From positions 1-64,000 of the forward strand of contig CAJMPU010000004.1 of the NCBI GenBank assembly GCA_905215505.1: a stretch of DNA of 64,000 bases. The letters run 5' to 3'. Position numbers and translations under genes: made by a program. Source of the DNA: an uncultured bacterium (GTDB lineage Bacteria; Actinomycetota; Coriobacteriia; Coriobacteriales; Coriobacteriaceae). Position 1 is the first letter of the stretch; each line of letters starts with the position of its first letter. The notes under the pieces are model-generated. The model had not been told where the DNA came from, did not search any database, and saw only the letters and a list, made by a program, of their open reading frames with translations. Below, one piece after another: positions 60,925 to 64,000 of this stretch.

Positions 60925-61980
60925 GTGGACGGGCACGTGCAACATGACGGCTTTGGCCGCGATATCAACTACCTGCGCATTGCCGTTACCGACAAGTGCA
61001 ATTTCCGCTGCATTTACTGCATGCCGGCCGATGGCGTGGCGCCCCGTGCACACGACGAGCTACTCAGCGCCGAGGAAATCGCCCGCTTTGTGCGCTTGGT
61101 GGCGGGGGAGGGCATTCGCCGCGTACGCCTGACGGGCGGCGAGCCGCTGGTCAGCCGCCGTATCATCCCGCTCATTCGCGACATCCGCGCGATTCCGCGG
61201 ATCGAGGACATCTCGCTCACCACCAACGGAGCCCTGCTGCCCAAGCTGGCGCCGCAGCTCAAGGACGCGGGGCTTAACCGCGTCAACATTTCGCTCGACA
61301 CGCTCGACCCTACGCTCTTTGGAAAGATCACGCGCCTGGGTCGACTCGAGCAGACCATGGCTGGCATCGACGCGGCGCTGGCTTGGGGCTTTGAGCCCGT
61401 TAAGGTCAACTGCGTTGTTGTGCGCCGGCTCAACCAGGATGTGGCGGCCCTCGCACGACTGACCGTCGACCGCCCCATCCACCTGCGCTTTATCGAATAC
61501 ATGCCCATCGGCGACGAGCGCACGAGCTCGCATTGCGCCGTGGACCCTCACGCACCCACGCTCAACCCCGAGTTGTGGGATGCGAGCGACAGCGTGCCGA
61601 GCGACGAGCTGCGGGCGCGCGTCAATGCCGGGGCCGCCGCGATGGGTCTGGGCGAGCTCGAACCGCTTGACATCACCGACGCTCCTGCCGGCGCGGGCCC
61701 CGCGCGCTATTGGCGCTTTCCGGGCGCGGCGGGAACGGTCGGCTTCATCAGCGCCATGTCCAACCATTTTTGCGCGAGCTGCAACCGCCTGCGCCTGACG
61801 GCCGATGGCAACGTGCGTCCGTGCCTGTTCAGCGATGCCGAGTATTCGGTGCGCGAGGCGTTGCGCCGTGGTGATGATATGCAGGTACTTTCGATTTGGC
61901 GCGATGCCGTGGCCCACAAACCGCAGGAACACGCGATAATTGAGGGCACGCAACGATTTATGTCCCAAATCGGAGGATGA
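60925..61980 (+). CDS. moaA: GTP 3',8-cyclase MoaA
   Basis: 351-aa radical SAM enzyme that makes the first intermediate of molybdenum cofactor from GTP. N-terminal cluster motif CNFRCIYC (CxxxCxxC), SAM-binding LTGGEPL, C-terminal cluster CASCNRLRLTADGNVRPCL, and the functionally required C-terminal GG. GTG start with GAGGGGAGGG upstream. The moaC-mobB gene begins 4 nt after its stop. Confidence 0.95.
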   Translation: MDGHVQHDGFGRDINYLRIAVTDKCNFRCIYCMPADGVAPRAHDELLSAEEIARFVRLVAGEGIRRVRLTGGEPLVSRRIIPLIRDIRAIPRIEDISLTTNGALLPKLAPQLKDAGLNRVNISLDTLDPTLFGKITRLGRLEQTMAGIDAALAWGFEPVKVNCVVVRRLNQDVAALARLTVDRPIHLRFIEYMPIGDERTSSHCAVDPHAPTLNPELWDASDSVPSDELRARVNAGAAAMGLGELEPLDITDAPAGAGPARYWRFPGAAGTVGFISAMSNHFCASCNRLRLTADGNVRPCLFSDAEYSVREALRRGDDMQVLSIWRDAVAHKPQEHAIIEGTQRFMSQIGG

Positions 61981-61984
61981 TCAT

Positions 61985-63280
61985 ATGGCCAAGAGCAGGT
62001 ACGCCGATGCCACCAAGGCCGCTCGCAGGGCCGCGATGTCTGCCCGCAAAGTCACGGCTGCGGCTGGCGATGCTGTCACTGCCGCACAGCCGACTTCCAG
62101 CGCTGCAGCCGAGCCCACCCGTGATGCCCGTCGCGACGAGCTGACGCACGTGGACGCCAAGGGCGAGGTACGCATGGTCGACGTGTCCGACAAGGCCGAG
62201 ACCCATCGTATCGCCATCGCCGAGGGCACCATCCTCATGCATCCCGAGACGCAAGCCATGGTGCTGCAGGACCGCGCCAAAAAGGGCGACGTGCTTGCCT
62301 GCGCGCGCGTGGCGGGCATCATGGCCATCAAGCGCACGAGCGACATCATCCCCATGTGCCATCCGTTGCTCATTACCAAGAGTAAGTGCGACATTGCGCC
62401 CATCGCGCCGGCGGGGACGCCCGTCGAGGACGTGCCCGAGGGCTGGGCGCCGTCGCGCGCGGACGGGCAGGTCGGCTTTCATGTGCTGGTCACAGCCGGC
62501 GTGGCGGGCAAGACCGGTATTGAGATGGAGGCCCTGACCGGCGCGAGCGCCGCGTGCCTGACCATCTATGACATGTGCAAGGCCGTCGATCGCGGCATGG
62601 AGATTGTCGACGTGCGCCTGTTGCACAAGGAAGGTGGCCGCTCGGGCGTGTGGGATCGTTCAGAGCGTCAGGCCGCTGCTGCTGAGGCCGTGGCCGCTGA
62701 CGGTGCCGCGATCGCGAGCGCACCCGTCGCCGTCGCGCCTGCGGCCCTGACCCCGGCCGTCCCCGCGATCGCGTTTATCGGCTACCAAAACTCGGGCAAG
62801 ACCACGCTCGTCGAGAAGGTCATTGCCGAGCTCACCCGCCGCGGCCTGCGCGTGGGTTCGCTCAAGCATCACGGGCACCACGGCTTTGATATCGACGTGC
62901 CCGCTAAGGACACCTGGCGCCATCACCAGGCCGGATCCAAGCACGTGGGCCTCATCTGCGCCACGCGCTGGGCGGAGTACGCCGACACGCGCGAGGAGGA
63001 CGAGATGCCCGCGCGCGAGCTGCTGTCACGCTACAACGATGTCGACGTGGTGATCATCGAGGGCTACAAGACCGAGGGCTTCGACAACATCGTCGTCGCG
63101 CGCTCCGGTGTCGACCGTCTGCGCGGCAAGAGCTCGCTCGACCTGGTCGACGGTCACACGCTAGCCCTTGCCTGCAACGAAGCCCTGGCACGTCAGGCCT
63201 TCGACGCCGGCTTTGCGACCCGAGCCATCAACATCAACGACGCCCGAGCCATCTGCGATCTTATCCAAGATCACCTTTAA
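61985..63280 (+). CDS. MoaC-MobB fusion protein (Moco biosynthesis)
   Basis: 431 aa from ATG 61985 (GGAGGATGA upstream). After ~45 Ala-rich residues comes MoaC (about 50-225): HVDAKGEVRMVDVSDK, IMAIKRTSDIIPMCHPLL, MEALTGASAACLTIYDMCKAVDRGM (active-site Asp/Lys in DMCK), and HKEGGRSGVW. An Ala/Pro/Val linker leads to MobB (~255-431): Walker A IGYQNSGKTTLVEKV, VGSLKHHGHHGFDIDVPAKDTWRHHQAG, and VVIIEGYKTEGF. It joins cyclic pyranopterin phosphate synthesis to a GTPase linked to guanine dinucleotide cofactor attachment. Confidence 0.93.
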   Translation: MAKSRYADATKAARRAAMSARKVTAAAGDAVTAAQPTSSAAAEPTRDARRDELTHVDAKGEVRMVDVSDKAETHRIAIAEGTILMHPETQAMVLQDRAKKGDVLACARVAGIMAIKRTSDIIPMCHPLLITKSKCDIAPIAPAGTPVEDVPEGWAPSRADGQVGFHVLVTAGVAGKTGIEMEALTGASAACLTIYDMCKAVDRGMEIVDVRLLHKEGGRSGVWDRSERQAAAAEAVAADGAAIASAPVAVAPAALTPAVPAIAFIGYQNSGKTTLVEKVIAELTRRGLRVGSLKHHGHHGFDIDVPAKDTWRHHQAGSKHVGLICATRWAEYADTREEDEMPARELLSRYNDVDVVIIEGYKTEGFDNIVVARSGVDRLRGKSSLDLVDGHTLALACNEALARQAFDAGFATRAININDARAICDLIQDHL

Positions 63281-63303
63281 GGGCCGGCTCGCTGCGCTGC
63301 CAT

Positions 63304-63340
63304 AACCTGCCAAAAAGGGACAGGTTTGTTTTGGCAGGTT
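63304..63340 (+). repeat. GGGACAG-loop hairpin after moaC-mobB
   Basis: 12-bp arms AACCTGCCAAAA and TTTTGGCAGGTT around AGGGACAGGTTTG, followed by TTATC. Near-identical to the minus-strand copy at 41217-41254. Confidence 0.85.
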
Positions 63341-63361
63341 TTATCTGGGCAAACGTCATTT

Positions 63362-63399
63362 CCACCACAAAGGGGGCCAGGCACCTTTGTGGTGGTTTT
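63362..63399 (+). repeat. GGGGCCAG-loop hairpin, second element after moaC-mobB
   Basis: 11-bp arms CCACCACAAAG and CTTTGTGGTGG around GGGGCCAGGCAC, followed by TTTTG. The arms are identical to those at 49805-49837. Confidence 0.85.
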
Positions 63400-63402
63400 G
63401 CT

Positions 63403-63432
63403 TTGGTAGATGGTTGGGACATGCCTTACAAT
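63403..63432 (+). promoter_or_regulatory. Promoter of the terminal MFS gene
   Basis: -35 TTGGTA (63403-63408) and -10 TACAAT (63427-63432), spacing 18. It predicts a ~130-nt leader before the ATG. Confidence 0.55.
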
Positions 63433-63490
63433 CTACCAAGTAGTTCATACTGAGCGAAAAACGGAGAGAAGGGTCCTGATGCGTCCTTAA

Positions 63491-63558
63491 TGTTTCATGC
63501 GGATAGATTGATTTGACAGACGGTGGCGAATACCCACCGCCCGTATTCGTATGAAACA
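63491..63558 (+). promoter_or_regulatory. Structured 5' leader of the MFS gene
   Basis: Outer arms TGTTTCAT (63491-63498) and ATGAAACA (63551-63558) pair, ending directly at the Shine-Dalgarno AAGGAG. Inside, CGGTGG/CCACCG (63521-63526, 63534-63539) competes with CGAATAC/GTATTCG (63527-63533, 63543-63549): the two cannot form together. This has the logic of a riboswitch or attenuator, but it matches no class I know. Confidence 0.5.
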
Positions 63559-63568
63559 AGGAGTCTCC

Positions 63569-64000
63569 ATGCTCGCATCTCTTCTCTCAAAACCTCAACC
63601 TTCGCTGTCCATGCAGGCCAAGCGCCTGGTAGCGATGCGCTTTCTCATCTACACCGGGTTTCAGACCAGCTACTTTATCGGCGTCATCGGAACGCTTACC
63701 TATGCGGACGATGCCTCGGTCGTCGCGACATCGCTGGCCGTCCTGTTCATGAACGTTTTCGTGATCCTGGGATCCTTTGCGGGCGGCGCTGCGCTCGACG
63801 CATGGGGTCCGCGCCGCCATTTCTTGCTGAGCATCGTCGGCACGCTCGCAACTGGCACGGCAATCATCGCCTTTGGTAGCGCGACCGGCGTCGTCCTGCT
63901 CGGCGCGGTGTTTCTGGGCTTTACGATGGGATTCGCCCAGCCCATCGCCACATCCTATCCGGCTTACCTCACCGACGATCCTGTCGAGCTCAAAGACATC
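63569..64000 (+). CDS. MFS permease, N-terminal part (cut by window end)
   Basis: 144 codons are visible, open at the right edge. Four hydrophobic helices follow the start: MRFLIYTGFQTSYFIGVIGTL, VVATSLAVLFMNVFVILGSFAG, LLSIVGTLATGTAIIAF and VVLLGAVFLGFTMGFAQPI. The typical MFS loop GGAALDAWGPRRHFLL lies between helices 2 and 3. ATG 63569 has AAGGAG 6 nt upstream. Substrate unknown. Confidence 0.85.
   Translation, partial: MLASLLSKPQPSLSMQAKRLVAMRFLIYTGFQTSYFIGVIGTLTYADDASVVATSLAVLFMNVFVILGSFAGGAALDAWGPRRHFLLSIVGTLATGTAIIAFGSATGVVLLGAVFLGFTMGFAQPIATSYPAYLTDDPVELKDI

Overview
The window looks like chromosomal DNA of a gut Coriobacteriia (Actinomycetota), most probably Collinsella or a close relative. 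I infer this from the GC-rich codon use, GTG and TTG starts, an FMN/Fe-S ene-reductase, a lactate-racemase locus, glnA next to an OmpR-type regulator, and many short hairpin elements. No database was searched. Almost everything is ordinary single-copy chromosomal gene content. No prophage, insertion sequence, CRISPR array or rRNA was found.

Layout. 0-4 kb: three tRNA-Arg(ACG) genes (the first cut by the window edge) and one tRNA-Ser(GCT), each followed by a terminator; two loci carry an odd 'tRNA-tail satellite' repeat. 1.1-3.5 kb: a large TPR-like protein. 4-10.7 kb: a D,D-carboxypeptidase divergent from a VanRS-like two-component system, an orphan pstB, and a PhoB/PhoR-like pair. 10.9-13 kb: a capsule chain-length/tyrosine kinase/PHP phosphatase module. 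13-15.7 kb: an ElaA-like GNAT and htpG. 16.2-21.2 kb: two tandem YhgE/Pip membrane proteins. 21.4-25.1 kb: a DMT exporter, an M20 amidohydrolase and an MFS permease. 25.2-29.5 kb: hisS and ppc. 30-34.7 kb: the lar locus, with larA and an aquaglyceroporin (larD-like) on +, convergent with larB-larC-tetR on -. 34.8-38 kb: serB, aspS and HPr. 38.2-41.5 kb: feoA-feoA-feoB and a Cys-rich protein, with iron-box-like palindromes. 41.6-47.6 kb: an FMN/Fe-S ene-reductase, an AlbA_2/Schlafen-like ATP-binding regulator with its own operators, a repeat-rich intergenic region, and GntR and LacI regulators. 47.7-49.8 kb: glnA and a GlnR-like orphan response regulator. 50-59.4 kb: HtrA, LigA, a MATE exporter and a heterodimeric ABC exporter. 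59.6-63.3 kb: a PD-(D/E)XK (DUF559-like) protein between two near-identical palindromes, then moaA and a moaC-mobB fusion. 63.57 kb to the end: a truncated MFS gene with a structured leader.

The most unusual material is non-coding. Several families of hairpins have constant cores but variable, mutually compensating arms: (i) tRNA-tail satellites at two different tRNA genes, (ii) about 125-nt hairpins flanking larA-larD with a conserved internal loop, (iii) short hairpins with a GGGACRG-like loop at many intergenic sites, and (iv) a pair flanking a nuclease-like gene. Protein-level oddities are an HPr with Asp at position 46, a LarC without its C-terminal LarC2 domain, a MoaC-MobB fusion, and an NQA instead of NPA aquaporin motif.
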